NCBI GenBank assembly: GCA_035578155.1
Contig: JAPWDM010000049.1
Coordinates: forward strand, 620,001-684,000
Length of the DNA: 64,000 nucleotides
Direction: 5' to 3'
Origin: Brachynemurus nebulosus
Taxonomy: Eukaryota > Arthropoda > Insecta > Neuroptera > Myrmeleontidae
The position numbers were made by a program, and so were the translations under genes. The notes beneath the pieces were generated by a model. That model was not told where the DNA came from, searched no databases, and worked only from the letters and a program-made list of their open reading frames with translations. This document shows, piece by piece, positions 10,025 through 22,673 of this stretch (position 1 is its first letter; each line of letters begins with the position of its first letter).

Positions 10025-10030
10025 CAAACA

Positions 10031-10110
<80 letters not shown>
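10025..10110 (+). repeat. (TAA)n microsatellite tail of copy C
   Basis: About 26 uninterrupted TAA units following AAACAAACAAA. It is the longest TAA run in the window and sits exactly between copy C and copy D. Confidence 0.95.
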
Positions 10111-11102
10111 GACACGAGCCGGGCATAAATCCAACCCCTCGTCCTCGTCGTGCTCGGCGGTAACTGCTAGCTGGCTAGCAGGCTAACGGGGCTCTAGTTT
10201 GGTAATAAATTAAGACGACACAAATTCACTTTAACACATTTTCGATTGTTATTGTTTTTTCGTCCCTTTTGTGTTTTTTTTTCTGCCACTGGAGGTCCAT
10301 GGGGCCTACAACGGTGTTGTTGTAATCCCCACTGTACCACTGGGCGGTTCTAGGCCCCCGGGGATACAGTGGGTACGCTGTGATATATTTACTGTGATTT
10401 TTCAGTCTGTGATATTTTGTTGTTATTTTTCTATTTTGTTGAATTTTGTTTAGTCCCCTTCTAATGGAGATTCTTGGAATCTCCATTAGCGTTGTTATAA
10501 TCCCCATCGCACCACTGCGTGGCTCCGGGCCCCCCACTGGTGCGATGGGTTACTGTGATAATTCTTGTTTCTCTGTATTTTGTGATTCCTTATTTGTGAT
10601 ATTTTGTTATGCCGCTGTAGGCCTGTTGTTATGACTCTACAGCAGTATTTTCTTTTAACTCCTTCTTGCTTCACTGGTCGGCCTGTAGCTTCCCAGTGAC
10701 GCAACAAGTTTTATCTGTGATACCGTGATACTTACCTGTGATATTTATTTATACCTGTGTTTTTCTAGTCGGTTTCCTCCACTCCGAGGCCCTTTACACC
10801 TCGGGGGGAGTTTCATCGTTGGTTTTCAGTCCTTGGTGCCCGGACGTTCTGGCTAGTACTTAGTGTACCGTCACCAAGGACTGTTCGCTCTTTATGAAGC
10901 CCTGGGATGGCAGAGCTCATCAGTAAATTTTATTATGTGTGTTTGTCCATTGTCTAGTGCATTTATGTGTCCCTGTCTTTACGTGTTGCTTTTATTTATA
11001 TCGTGTTTGGCGGCGCATGCCCTTAGTTGACGATGCCGCCGAGTGCTGCTGACCGCGCCATCCACCGGCAGCAGTACCCCAATTTTAGCCAAAAAAAAAA
11101 AA
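10111..11102 (+). mobile_element. Hairpin-rich retrotransposon 3' UTR, copy D
   Basis: Non-coding copy: it begins GACACGAGCC, has a distinct 5' half with its own stems (CCCACTGTA...TACAGTGGG at ~10328-10373; CTAATGGAGATT...AATCTCCATTAG at ~10461-10489; CCCATCGCACC...GGTGCGATGGG at ~10503-10549), then joins the common series found in copies A-C, with the same terminal double stem before poly(A) 11091-11102. The tail is directly followed by the truncated Dong-like copy. Confidence 0.7.
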
Positions 11103-11442
11103 GACATGAAAACGAACCAGGCTATCACAACCGTCTGTCATTGAGCCAATATCGACACTGCCACGAAAGACTCGTCGTACGACCCAGTGTACACCAAAAT
11201 AGACGCATAACACGTCGTTTCAAGCAACAATAACAACAATATAAGGAGTGATGTGACAGACCCGTCCGTGAATGTACTACGGTACTTTTACGGATTGGTT
11301 TGGCACATTACCCTTCCACAAAGCCTAATATCTTGCATAATGCCGGTATAGGTGAATGTTACCCAGTACTGTCCTACTGAGTAGTGAGCGCCAGGTTGGC
11401 GTAAAAGTCTATAATAATAATAATAATAATAATTATAATAAT
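11103..11442 (+). mobile_element. 5'-truncated copy of the Dong-like element
   Basis: Starts GACATGAAAACGAACC, corresponding to ~8079 in the full-length element, so it retains the last ~30 codons (diverged and frame-disrupted) and the whole 3' UTR, ending GTAAAAGTCT plus (TAA)n with one interruption at 11411-11442. The 5' junction falls in the A-tail of copy D rather than in a TAA run. It is a dead fragment, useful for defining the family's 3' end. Confidence 0.9.
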
Positions 11443-13243
11443 CTGAACATAAAAACTGTTTCCATAGTTATAACACATGCATCTTATAAAATTTTTAATA
11501 TTGAAATTTAACTGTTTAAAGCGGCCGTTCTTGCGTTAAACCACGGGATTGAGCTGGCAGACAAGATTATTTGAATTTGGCTACAAAAAAGGATCCTTTT
11601 ACAAAAGTAATTAGCCATGTAGCGATAATAAGCTTTTTTTATGTGGCCAACTCTCAATCTATTACCTATTAATGGCTTCTTTATTTAAAATGTTAATTTT
11701 TTCCAAATTTAATTGCCCCCTGTTCTAAAAAGTATATATGTTTTAAAATTTTATAAAATTTCTTATGAAATTGAAGTTCTTATTAGACAATTTAATTTTC
11801 AAGGAAAAATGTATTAAAACATGAACATTTAATAATTTAATGTTGGTATTTGTGTATTACTGGCGCTCTTAGCGGCCATGTCACTTAACTACATTTATGT
11901 ATTTAAATTTGAATACATTCCAGTAATTTTTATTGTTTAATTGTTTGACCCAAATCATGAATACAAACAAAATAATATTACAATTTATTTATGTAGGCAC
12001 CTATGTATATGGTTAAAAAGTTAAGAACAGTAAATGTTTTTTTGTGGTTATTTTATTGCTATGCTAAGGCAATATCAAAAGATTTAATATATAATTATTT
12101 TTTTAAAAATATTTATAGGTGTAAAATATTTTTACGGATATCAATCTCAACCTTATTTTGATGACACCACCAGTCCCGAAAACTGTGTTACGCTCATAAA
12201 AAAAATCTGTGAGCTCCAGAAAAAAATCAACCTAGTTGATCTTTCAATATAATACTTAGTGAACTGTATTGTGCTATTCGTTATTCAAAACGAAAAATTG
12301 TGTACTTACGAGTAGGTATAAGGTGATGAAAATAAGAAATTAGTAGTTTGAAAAACCGGGACAAATGGACGTCCCGAAAAAATCTGTTAGGACACCGGAA
12401 CAACGGAGTTAAAGCCGTGACAAATAATTAACAATGTGTGTGGAAAACTTGACAATTTAGTTAAAATGAATATAAAATATTTAATACATGTGTTTATAAA
12501 AATTCAAATATAAATAAATGTTTTATTTTTTTTTTTATTGTTATTAATTATTTGGCTTTTTTAATAATTTAGGATTTTCTGTGAAATGAATAAATTCTGA
12601 AAGTATGAATTTATGAAATCTGTAATATTTCAGTGGAAGTGAAAATGAAATTTTTTACTCACAGGTTTTAGAAAGATAATAAATTTTCAAAGTACCAACA
12701 TTATAAGTAGGTAAGTACTGAAATTACATAAAATTTGAATCTATTTTCATTGAAGCTGAGTTTTAAGCACCCTGTGAACGATCAAATTTGTTTGTCAAAC
12801 TTCACGTTTTCATCAAACAATAGCTTAAACGATCAAATCAAAGCTCAAACAAATTTGACAAATTTGCCCGCAGTTTGTCACACTAGTGGTCACAAAAGTA
12901 TGCAAAATAAAATTTGATTCATACAATTGCTGCAATAAAATGAAATTAAATTTCTTTAGAAAAAGCTTACGTTTTTAATCAAATATCACCAAATATTATT
13001 GGTGTCAAAATATAGAAATATTAAAATGTTAAACACTAACTACACTAATTTTCTCCCATCGTTACCCGAACGTATTATTACTATATTGACTTACCTTAAA
13101 TAATTAAATGTTGAATAATATCGAGCAAAATATGATCACGAAACCTGAAGGGCCAAGTGATCGGGTGGTAATGGGCGCCTATCTCACCGTCTCATTATCC
13201 ACTAAATTACTTTAATATCAAGTGTCAGAAGGACACTTGCAAA
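11443..13243. other. AT-rich stretch, no feature recognised
   Basis: Base composition drops sharply in GC here compared with 1-11442. Only short AT-rich frames are present. A weak inverted pair (TCAAATTTGTTTG near 12784 and CAAACAAATTTGA near 12846) is the only structure I noticed. Confidence 0.5.
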
Positions 13244-13251
13244 CTAATTAC

Positions 13252-14546
13252 TAGTGTTCGAAATCTTGCGGTGCTGACAGGACCGTACTTATATTTTCAA
13301 AACTTAAAACGTTAAAAAATCGGGCTAAATACATTTTTTCAATCAAAAAAAATTGTATCGGTATATTCTCTATTAATCATCAGCTGTTAATAAAAATTAG
13401 TTTCAAGTTACAAAAACGCGTTATTTTAAAAAAGTACAAAAATTTTAATTTTTTTTTTAAATTAAAATTGTTGAAAATTTGACTGACTGACTGACTGTAA
13501 CTTAAAACTTGTTAATAAAAAAATAAGCTGTCATTTAAAAAAATATTTTTTGGAAAACATAATAATGTGTTGTCTCTCTCACATTTTACTGGGAGAAAAA
13601 GGACAATTGATACACATAAATCATTCACTGGTTACATCAAAACATACCTTAACACAATACGTCAATACATAAAATTAAAATTGGACCAAGCAAGTTGTGA
13701 CAATAAATGTATAAGCGCATATCTAAAATATATTCAAAACATATCAATATAAGAGGATATTGTCCGTATATAGGTCTCCATAATTACCTGTTGTATATAT
13801 TTAAAATCGAATCAAAATGTTTTATCTAAAATAAATAAACAATTTTTAATACCTTAAAAAAATAAAGACAATACTGTCAGCCCCGCAACCTCTTCGATCG
13901 CTAATGATTAGTAGTGATCGAAGAGGTTGCGGGGCTGACAGTATTGTCTTTATTTTTTAAGGTATTAAAAATTGTTTATTTTTTTTAGATAAAACATTTT
14001 GATGCGATTTTAAATATATACAACAGGTAATTATGGATGCCGATATACGGACAATATCCTCTTATATTGATATGTTTTGAATATATTTTAGATATGCGTG
14101 TATACATTTATTGTCACAACTTGCTTGGTCCGATTTTAATTTTATGTATTGTGTTAAGGTATGTTTTGATGTAACCAGTGAATGATTTATGTGTATCAAT
14201 TGTCTTTTTTCTCCCAGTAAAATGTGAGAGAGACAACACATTATTATGTTTTCCAAAAAATATTTTTTTAAATGACAGCTTATTTTTTTATTAACAAGTT
14301 TTAAGTTACAGTCAGTCAGTCAAATTTTCAACAATTTTAATTTAAAAAAAGTTAAAATTTTTGTACTTTTTTAAAATAACGCTTTTTTGTAACTTGAAAC
14401 TAATTTTTATTAACAGCTGATGGTTAATAGAGAATATACCGATACAATTTTAAAAAAAAAAAAATGTATTTATCCCGATTTTTTAACGTTTTAAGTTTTG
14501 AAAATATAAGTACGGTCCTGTCAGCACCGCAAGATTTCGAACACTA
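13252..14546. mobile_element. 1.3-kb palindrome: two inverted hAT-like non-autonomous units
   Basis: The left arm 13252-13903 and right arm 13912-14546 are inverted copies with high identity (small indels). The outer ends begin TAGTGTTCGAAATCTTGCGG and are flanked by identical 8-bp direct repeats CTAATTAC (13244-13251 and 14547-14554). The inner ends are similar (TAGYGATCGAAGAGG, then GCGGGGCTGACAG), so each arm is itself bounded by TIR-like ends, with 8 bases (ATGATTAG) between them. An 8-bp duplication and TAG-type termini fit hAT. Paired small frames in the two arms are mirror images, not genes. Confidence 0.8.
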
Positions 14547-14554
14547 CTAATTAC

Positions 14555-15327
14555 CCGTAGGTACGAATTAAAACCCTCTGCCTGCTGGCTGACTGTGTTC
14601 TATCTGATTGCTCTTATCAGCAAACTTAAATCGGTTTGCCTTATTGTTAAAAGTCACTTGCGCACTACGTCATAGAATACTCTAGAAAGATATTATTTAT
14701 TGATGCATTACATAATACATATGCATTGTTAATTAGTTATTTATTAAGTATATTTTAAATTATATACATGTATCATGTTAATCGAAAATAGAACAGGGGC
14801 GGAATGCAAATGAAATTTAAATGTTCTGAAAAAATTTTAATAAAACTATATTGAAACTTTTATATGCAAAATATTAAATACATTTAACATACGTTGCACA
14901 TTTAGATTTTATTCCTAAAAATAGAGAGTCGTTAATGATGAAAGCGAAGAACGTTCCCACCAAAGATATTGTCACTATGAAAAAATGTAGGAAAATAGAG
15001 CAAGTATGTGAAAAAGTTACTTTTCAGTTACAATCAGTTTCAGTTTTTGAGTTTACTTTCAGTTTCCACCTTAAATTTTTCTAAAGCGATTCAAATTCAA
15101 AACTCTTAATCAGAGAATCAGTCATTACGAATTTTCACAGAAACATGGATATAAACCGTATAAACGAAAAAAAATTCAAATTTTCAAATTTCTGCCCATG
15201 TTCATGTTTTAAATTTAATTGTTATAAATTAATGATTTATTTACATATTAAATTTATCAACATATTTAATATTTGAATGCAATATAAATGCAATATTATT
15301 TTATAAATTTTTATTGAAAAATTTATG
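14555..15327. other. AT-rich stretch, no feature recognised
   Basis: No open frame of note, no inverted or tandem repeat seen. Confidence 0.5.
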
Positions 15328-16499
15328 GGTCGATTCTGTAACTACATTATTACAGACTGTTATTTTGCAGTACAGAGCTCTGTAAAATTGTTTTTAACAG
15401 AATGTTAAAATTTTGGTATTCTGTAAGACACTATGTTAAGATGCCAATTACATTTTATATATTCTACTGTTGTTGAACTATTTATGTTAAATTACCATGG
15501 ATTTGTGGAAATGTAAAAAATTAATTCTTTTATAGAGACTTGGGTTAAATGGGGAGACTTGGGTTAAATAAAATTATCATGATTATGGGTTAAGCTATTT
15601 CTAAATTAGAGATTCGGGAATTCTCTAGATAACCAGTTCCTTATAATGGTATAATATTTCACGACACTCGTCAAATGGTAAAATAAGCATAAATATGTAC
15701 CTATAATGCGATAATTTTGATATGTAGTTCACACACATCAGAGCCTTCCGTAGATGTCGCTACCGATAGTTTTAGAAATACTTCAAGCCCACCAAGTCTC
15801 TGGGGAAAATTTTTCATAAATTATTGACACTTTTATGGGTAATAATTTTTTTTAAATAAAAAAAATTGTGAAAATAGGTAAAGTAAGGAGCGCTTATTCA
15901 CTATCAAAAGACAATGCACAGTGTATTAAATACGTAGACAACGAAATAAAAATTGACAATACTATGAATAAGATACTTGATGAAATACATTAAATAACTG
16001 AAGCACTGTCGAGAAAAGGTAAAACGCTTCATGTGGACAAATTGTGTCAGTGCGATTTTGCCCCGAAAAAATTACTGTTTATAAAGAAAATATAATTCAT
16101 AATAAATTTATTTTATTTGAAATTACATCCTGTCCGATTTAAGAACACTGCAGTATTTTCTCAACAGTCTTCTTAATACAAAAAATACTTCATGATTACA
16201 TATTTACGGATATCAAATAATTCAAAAGGTGACAAACTAAAACGTCAAAATGTTGAATTTATAAAAAACGTAAAAATAAAAATTATCAATATTTAATAAT
16301 ATCCATAGTAGTTAGCCTATTTAACAGCTTTGTAAAGTTTATGGCGAGTATTTTGAGTGCTGTAAAGTGTACAGAGAAATAACAGAATGTTAGCTAAAAT
16401 TTTTGTTAAAAATTGCGTACAGAATACCATTTTATAACATTCTGTAATTTAACAGTCTAACAGAGGTTTTACAGACTGTTAATAGTTACAGAATCGACC
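15328..16499. mobile_element. TIR element with GGTCGATTCTGTAACTA ends
   Basis: The left end GGTCGATTCTGTAACTA is matched in inverted orientation at the right end (TAGTTACAGAATCGACC, ending 16499). The inverted similarity continues irregularly for ~100 bp through repeated ACAGTCTGT / ACAGAATGTTA motifs. The interior (~0.95 kb) is non-coding and has a 17-bp direct duplication (GAGACTTGGGTTAAAT twice at ~15537-15570). No clear target duplication; superfamily undetermined. Confidence 0.6.
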
Positions 16500-17164
16500 A
16501 ATTAATCTCATAATTTTTTTTAAAAATAATTGAACATCATAGTTACCTGGGATATTTCTGTTATTTATATGTCAAAATGTTTCCTTCACACAATAAAAAA
16601 TGTATATTAAAATGTTGTATATTTTTTTAACTTAATAATAAAAAAGAAATTTAAACATATTATGTTATGTCTTCAGCAAATTTTAATGATATTTAAAAAT
16701 ACCTACATAAAATGAATTAAATTAAAAAACGAAGCATTTTTTATTTTACAGTCATTAGATTGGAATATTTATTACGTCTTACGCCTTGCGTCTGATAAGA
16801 TTTATTGTAGTAATGGATATATAATTAATTTCAAATTGTCATTTCCGTAGTATCCAGCGGTATTAAAAAAAAAAAAACAACTTGAAACAGAGATACATAT
16901 GAATTGAGTGTGTTTGAGTCTGACAGTTGTATATCGTCGACTGGCCTGCTTAAAAAAATTTTGTCATTACATACCACTTTTTGAAAATGTACCATTTTAA
17001 AAATTGAAATGGAGATAGTTTGTCCGTATAATAAAAAAAGACAAAAATGTCTTTTTGGAAATTTTTTAGTCAATTTCTAACAAATTTCTTAATTTTTCTC
17101 TGAAATTAATTTACATAAAGTAATAGTTTAACAACTTGTCATATTGTAAAAAAAAAATTTGAAA
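16500..17164. other. AT-rich stretch, no feature recognised
   Basis: An 80-codon minus-strand frame at 16831-17073 has no recognisable motif and an AT-driven composition; I do not call it. Confidence 0.4.
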
Positions 17165-17580
<416 letters not shown>

Positions 17581-18608
17581 AAAAACAAAACATTTTTAGA
17601 GGGTGTGCAGAGATTTTCTATTAGTTCAATTTGATAATAAATCATATGGTCGACTAATTTATATCATTTATACTCATTGAGTTCTACAAAAACAAAAAAA
17701 GAAAGAAAACTCAATCGTGTCAGAGTACACTTCCAGAAACCTGACAGGAAATGTCGCTGCATCAATTGCTTCGTAAAAGTTTTAAAAATGAAATAAGTTA
17801 ACTCGAAATTCGATGATGGCGATTTTTTGACGTCGTACTAATATGGACAAAATATACACAAAAAATGGACTCAAAAAATATGCCAAAAATATTATTTATT
17901 TCAAAAATTACAGTCTTACTATGCCAGCTGCCATCTTTATAAGTTTATTTGAAAACAGTATGTGGAGATATAATTTTATTCTTGTGCGTTACATTGGTAG
18001 TTTATCGGCTGCGTGCGATGTCAACATCTGCTTGTAGAAAGTTAATAGTATATGATGATACTAACAGACGGCAGCAGGCGAATCAATTTGATAAGATTTG
18101 AAAAAGGGTATATGACGTATGTATGAAAACTAAAGAGTTATCACTTTTAAGTGACATTCTGGTTCCCAAAATTTTCAATTTTTTAAAAATGGTCTTTTGA
18201 CTATTGCTTTAAAATTGATAACTTCTTCAAAACTATAAAAAATTTAAAAAAAGTGATATTTTTGTTAAAAAAAAATATTTTTTTCCCAGCGCTGATTTTA
18301 ATTTTTTAGGATTTTCTAGTACAATAATAAAATACTTATAAATTGGCCCTAGCACTAGATGATCTACTCATACTTGACCATTTTTAAATAATCAGTGTCG
18401 GAGCTAAAGCAATTCAATAGGAGTGACTTTTCTTAATAGTTATTTGTGTATTAAGAGCGCAAAGTAGTATATTGCCGCTCGATTGAGAATGTTGTTATAC
18501 GGTAAGCGATTTATAATCTGTAATTTCTTATAACTATGGGAATCAGACAACAGAATGGTAAATATTGGCATGTACTGATGTAGAATTAATCCAAAAATAA
18601 AGTTATAA
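17581..18608. other. AT-rich stretch, no feature recognised
   Basis: Only low-complexity short frames. Nothing supportable. Confidence 0.5.
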
Positions 18609-18840
18609 AACTGAATCAGGGTTGTGCACGTAGACTTCCTAAGATAGTCTACCTCAATTGTCTACGCGTAAGCAATAAGGTAGACTACGTAAAAATTGTT
18701 TACGTAGAGAATATAGTCAATGCAAACAATGAATATTATTTATTTTACAATAGATCATTAAGGTTGGACAAATGTATATTTGCATATCGTCGCCGTTACT
18801 TCAAAACGTCGTATATCAAAAAAAGGCATTTGTCAGAAAT

Positions 18841-19393
18841 TAAAAATACCCCTGTCGCAGCATCCTGCATAACATAGCGAGTTTCCGATTATAAAAATTA
18901 GTTTTTCTCGGTAACCAATTTATACACAATGATGGTTTAAAATTTTTTTTATCTGATTTTTCTCCTCTTTCTAATGGTGTAAAAAAATGTTGCAAAAATT
19001 TTTGAAATTGGGAATGTTGCAAAAATTTTGAACTGGGAAACTCTCGAATGAAATGTCCTATTTTTACGAAATTTTTGCCATAGTCCCGGACTCAAGTCGC
19101 GTCATGACAGTGGCTGTAATAGCTGAATTCCATTCTGGAAATTCTCCAAAAATCTTGCCATAAATGTGATGCTCGGAACATGGTTTTTTGGGCATTTTTC
19201 GTGAAAAAAATTAAATTTTGCAAAAATTTCCCCAAATTCAAAAGTTTTTGTAACATTTTTTTACACCATTGAAAAAATCACATAAAAAAGGTTTTTGAAC
19301 AATAATTATTCTGTCAACTAATTTCCGACAAAAACTAATTTTTGTAAACGGAAATTCGTTATGTTATGCAGGATGCTGCGACAGAGGTATTTT
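18841..19393. mobile_element. TIR element with CCCCTGTCGCAGCATCC ends
   Basis: The left end TACCCCTGTCGCAGCATCC continues through TGCATAACATAGCG; the right end is its inverted copy (GGATGCTGCGACAGAGGTA). Inverted similarity extends ~170 bp inward on each side, including a TGTAAAAAAATGTT motif. The centre (19060-19150) is a piece of the 3' module of the microsatellite-bearing repeat. The same terminal sequence appears at 58641 beside a 120-bp satellite. Confidence 0.7.
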
Positions 19394-19680
19394 ATATGCT
19401 ACATATTACATTAAATCTATAATAATCACTGCCTGTACGGAACACTATTGGCGCAAGTACAACTTGCACTTGGCGACTTTTTTATTTCGTAATTATGTAC
19501 ATGCCATAGATATATGAATAGTATTCATATATCAATGGTACATGCATAGGTCTTTGAGGAATATGTATAGTATCTTACTACATACATATATGTATGTACA
19601 TACTAACTCTATAAGTCGTTATTTGACTTCAGTAACGAAATATAGTATATGGATAATCCATATCAAATATCTCCTTATTG

Positions 19681-20105
<425 letters not shown>

Positions 20106-20700
20106 TTTTATTCTTTACGCTGCAATTCTTTTTGGTTGCTTTGTTTATTAAATTATCAAGGATTTTTGGTGATGTGTTATTAGTGTTATTTATTGTTTAT
20201 TAAAGTACCTGTATTTTTAAAGCACCGTACGACATATGACGGATTGCCAAATAAAAATGGCGATATACGAAATATTTTCAAGTGCGCATTCTCTGTTTCA
20301 CTGTAGTCCTAGACATTGGAATTTTGGCTATTATATAGAAAAGATGATTTTGGTTACTATAGCATTGTTAACACAAAATGACATATTTTTGACATACGAC
20401 ATATTGAAGAAACGGCGACAAGATACTTCTTTATTTGTAAGCATATTTATTTTAAAATTTGGTTTTCATCAATATTATAAACCATTTAAAAGTTAATGAG
20501 CTAATTTTGATTTTGATCATTTTACTTATATTCACACTTTTTTAAAAAAATTTTTGCATATTTTTTCCTTTTTAGTGCATATTAACTACATATTTTCACT
20601 TTACTAAAATAATTAAACTAACACTTACTTTTTATACTTCAACAATTAATATATTAAAAATATATGTCTAAAATCAGTTAGGTACTTTTCAAATTTAAAG
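20106..20700. other. AT-rich stretch inside the hAT element
   Basis: An 86-codon frame at 20236-20496 lacks any recognised motif. Upstream portions of the transposase relic are not visible here. Confidence 0.4.
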
Positions 20701-21039
20701 TTGATTGTTGCGATATTTGAATTTAACTCAGTTAATTTTAAAGTAAAGAAAACACAGTCCAAAAAAATTTCAAGAACTCCTGTGTCCTTAGTTAATCGAT
20801 TAGCCAGTATTAAAATAAATTATTCAAAATTTTCTGCAGCTATCAAGAAGTTGAAAATCCGAAATTTAAGCTCAAATGAAGCTATCAGTGTGGTTAATAC
20901 ACTAAAAGTTAAACTGGAGCTAAATTCTGCTGCCATAGGCCTTGTAAAACAAGAATTTGTTCATCTTTTATCGAAAAATAAAGATTTTACAACACTAATT
21001 AAGATTTCCAAAATAATTTCAGGAAACTTTGAAGTGTAA
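20701..21039 (+). pseudogene. hAT-type transposase-like relic, part 1
   Basis: About 112 codons, start not determinable (the upstream limit is a TTG codon). The sequence has an evenly protein-like composition: LASIKINYSKFSAAIKKL, IRNLSSNEAISVV, FVHLLSKNKDFTTLIKIS, ISGN. From memory of the family, this resembles the helical segment just before the C-terminal dimerisation region of hAT-like transposases common in insects (pattern: E/K-LE..LS..ES..IV ... KN.GF..L..IS.IL.G). The frame ends at TAA 21037-21039, two bases of which belong to the 9-bp target duplication of the inserted Mutator-like element. The frame resumes past the insert at 23922. No DDE or BED part is seen, so it is a remnant. Confidence 0.5.
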
Positions 21040-21046
21040 ACTTCTG

Positions 21047-21765
21047 ATGTCAGTCAAGTTAGCCCCGCCATTTTATTTTTTTTTAAATAAAAAGGGTTGT
21101 GCTGTATTGTGCTAGACGTTTGCTATAAAGTGCCGTAAATAAAAAAAAATATTTTATTAAAATTACGACTTTTATGGCTAAAAACAATTTTTGGGCGTCA
21201 AGTTAGCCCCGCCATTTTCTTTTTTTCAAATAAAATAGGTTGTGCTGTATTGAGACAGACATGTGCCACTATGTGCCGTAAATAAGAAAATTATTTTATT
21301 AAAATTACGACTTTTATGGCTAAAAACTATTTTTGGGCGTCATGTTAGCCCCGCCATTTTCTTTTTTCCAAATGAAAAAGGTTGTGCTATATTGTGCTAG
21401 ACATGTGCTACCATGTGCCGTAAATAAAAAAATTATTTTATTAAAATTACCATTTTTACAGCCAATTTTTGGGTGTAAAGTTAGCCCCACCATTTTGTTC
21501 TTTTTTAAACAAAAATGGTTCTGTGTTGTGCTAGACGTGTGCTATAATGTCCCGTAAATAAAATTTTTTTTTTTGAAAATTTCGATTTTTACAGCCAATT
21601 TTTAAGTGTAAAGTTAGCCCCGCCATTTTGTTTTTTAAAATAAAAATGGTTGTTCTGTATTGTGCTAGAAGTCTGCTACAATGTGCCGTAAATAAAAAAA
21701 AAGCTTTTTTTGAAAATTACAATTTTTACAGTCAATTTTTGGGTGTAAAGTTAGCCCCGCCATTC
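21047..21765 (+). repeat. ~138-bp tandem array forming the left TIR
   Basis: Six TTAGCC anchors at 21059, 21203, 21345, 21481, 21613 and 21751 give unit lengths of 144, 142, 136, 132 and 138 bases. Each unit holds TTAGCCCCGCCATTTT, a GTTGTGCTGTATTGTGCTAG block and GTGCCGTAAATAAA. Units drift gradually along the array (GGGCGTCAAG early, GGGTGTAAAG late). Confidence 0.9.
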
Positions 21766-21766
21766 A

Positions 21767-22672
21767 AATGCTTTGAAGAACTACGACAAGTAGAAAACTG
21801 GAAAAACAAGCCCAATACTAAACAAAGAATAAAATATATAGATTCAATGCCCCAATTTGATCTATCTCTGAAATCTACTATCACAGTTCCAACAATTATA
21901 AATGGTATTTTTTGTAAAAATGTGGCCATTAATGAAAAAATTTTGGTTGTCTCTAATACATGTGCTTTTGACAGTATATGCCAAATATTAGCAAGAGCCA
22001 TTACGAATAATTTCTACTATAAAGAAATAACTGTTAACTCGAATGTACCTGTTATAAATACAGCACTGATATTAGCGGAAAAAGGGCTAAAAACGGAGTT
22101 TTATACTGAAAGAGCTCACTTGCTCTATGATTTACCAGTGTATACACCTAAAAAGAGTCGAACAAATAGTTATAAAATAGATACAACAATAAATGTTGGC
22201 AATTTGACGAACTCCTTATTTTCGAAAGCTCCAAGTTGTTCAATAATTTTTAAGAGGGATACAATTAAGAGGGATTATCCAGCTATTTTTCCTAATATTG
22301 ATATTATAAAAGAAGCATTCGATAAAATGGGAGAAGCTGTCGAATATTCCTTTTGTGACCAAAAAATGTGCTGCAAAGGGGCAGTAACTATGTGTAAAAA
22401 TTACTGTCCACACCTTTTTATCGAAACAGATTTGGGTAAAGAAATATTAACGCCTTTGGATTCAATTCCTTTAGAATTGAATCTTTCACAAAAATATAAA
22501 TTAGCCGGAATAATTTGTTATTCCGGAAATTTTAAACCTAATTCATACGGCCTATGTAAAAATGCTAGAGCACTGGATCGAATTTGATGATATGTCGAAA
22601 AAAGGATCAGTTCGTACCTTTAGTGGTGATAAGAGTGTTTATGTTCATTTATGTATTTATGTTATTGAATAA
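21767..22672 (+). pseudogene. Ubiquitin-specific-protease-like cysteine peptidase gene carried by the transposon (one frame change)
   Basis: About 300 codons beginning right after the last TIR unit (first residues CFEELRQVENW; no ATG at this point, so the true start or a 5' exon is unknown; the frame is open back to 21628 through repeat sequence). Cys box: VVSNTCAFDSICQIL, comparable to the NTC-x-x-(N/D)S signature of C19/USP-like peptidases. A Cys-rich patch (SFCDQKMCC...CKNYC) looks like a zinc site. Near the end YKLAGIICYSGN is followed, after a one-base frame change at ~22540, by HTAYVK ... HWIEFDDM, which matches the USP His box with its W..(F/Y)DD. The second frame ends at TAA 22670-22672. 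Catalytic Cys, His and Asp are thus all encoded but not in one frame. By family, such enzymes cleave ubiquitin or ubiquitin-like tags. It could be a related but different papain-fold family. Confidence 0.65.
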
Positions 22673-22673
22673 A
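22668..22673 (+). promoter_or_regulatory. AATAAA polyadenylation signal overlapping the protease stop codon
   Basis: GAATAAAG: the TAA stop of the second frame lies inside AATAAA. A signal this close to the coding end would leave a 3' UTR of only a few tens of bases. Confidence 0.45.

Noticed and set aside
13567..14256. Paired ~60-codon frames resembling each other
   Set aside because: Mirror images in the palindrome arms with indels between them, not a conserved gene pair.
20236..20496. 86-codon frame inside the hAT element
   Set aside because: No motif and no continuity with the transposase-like relic.
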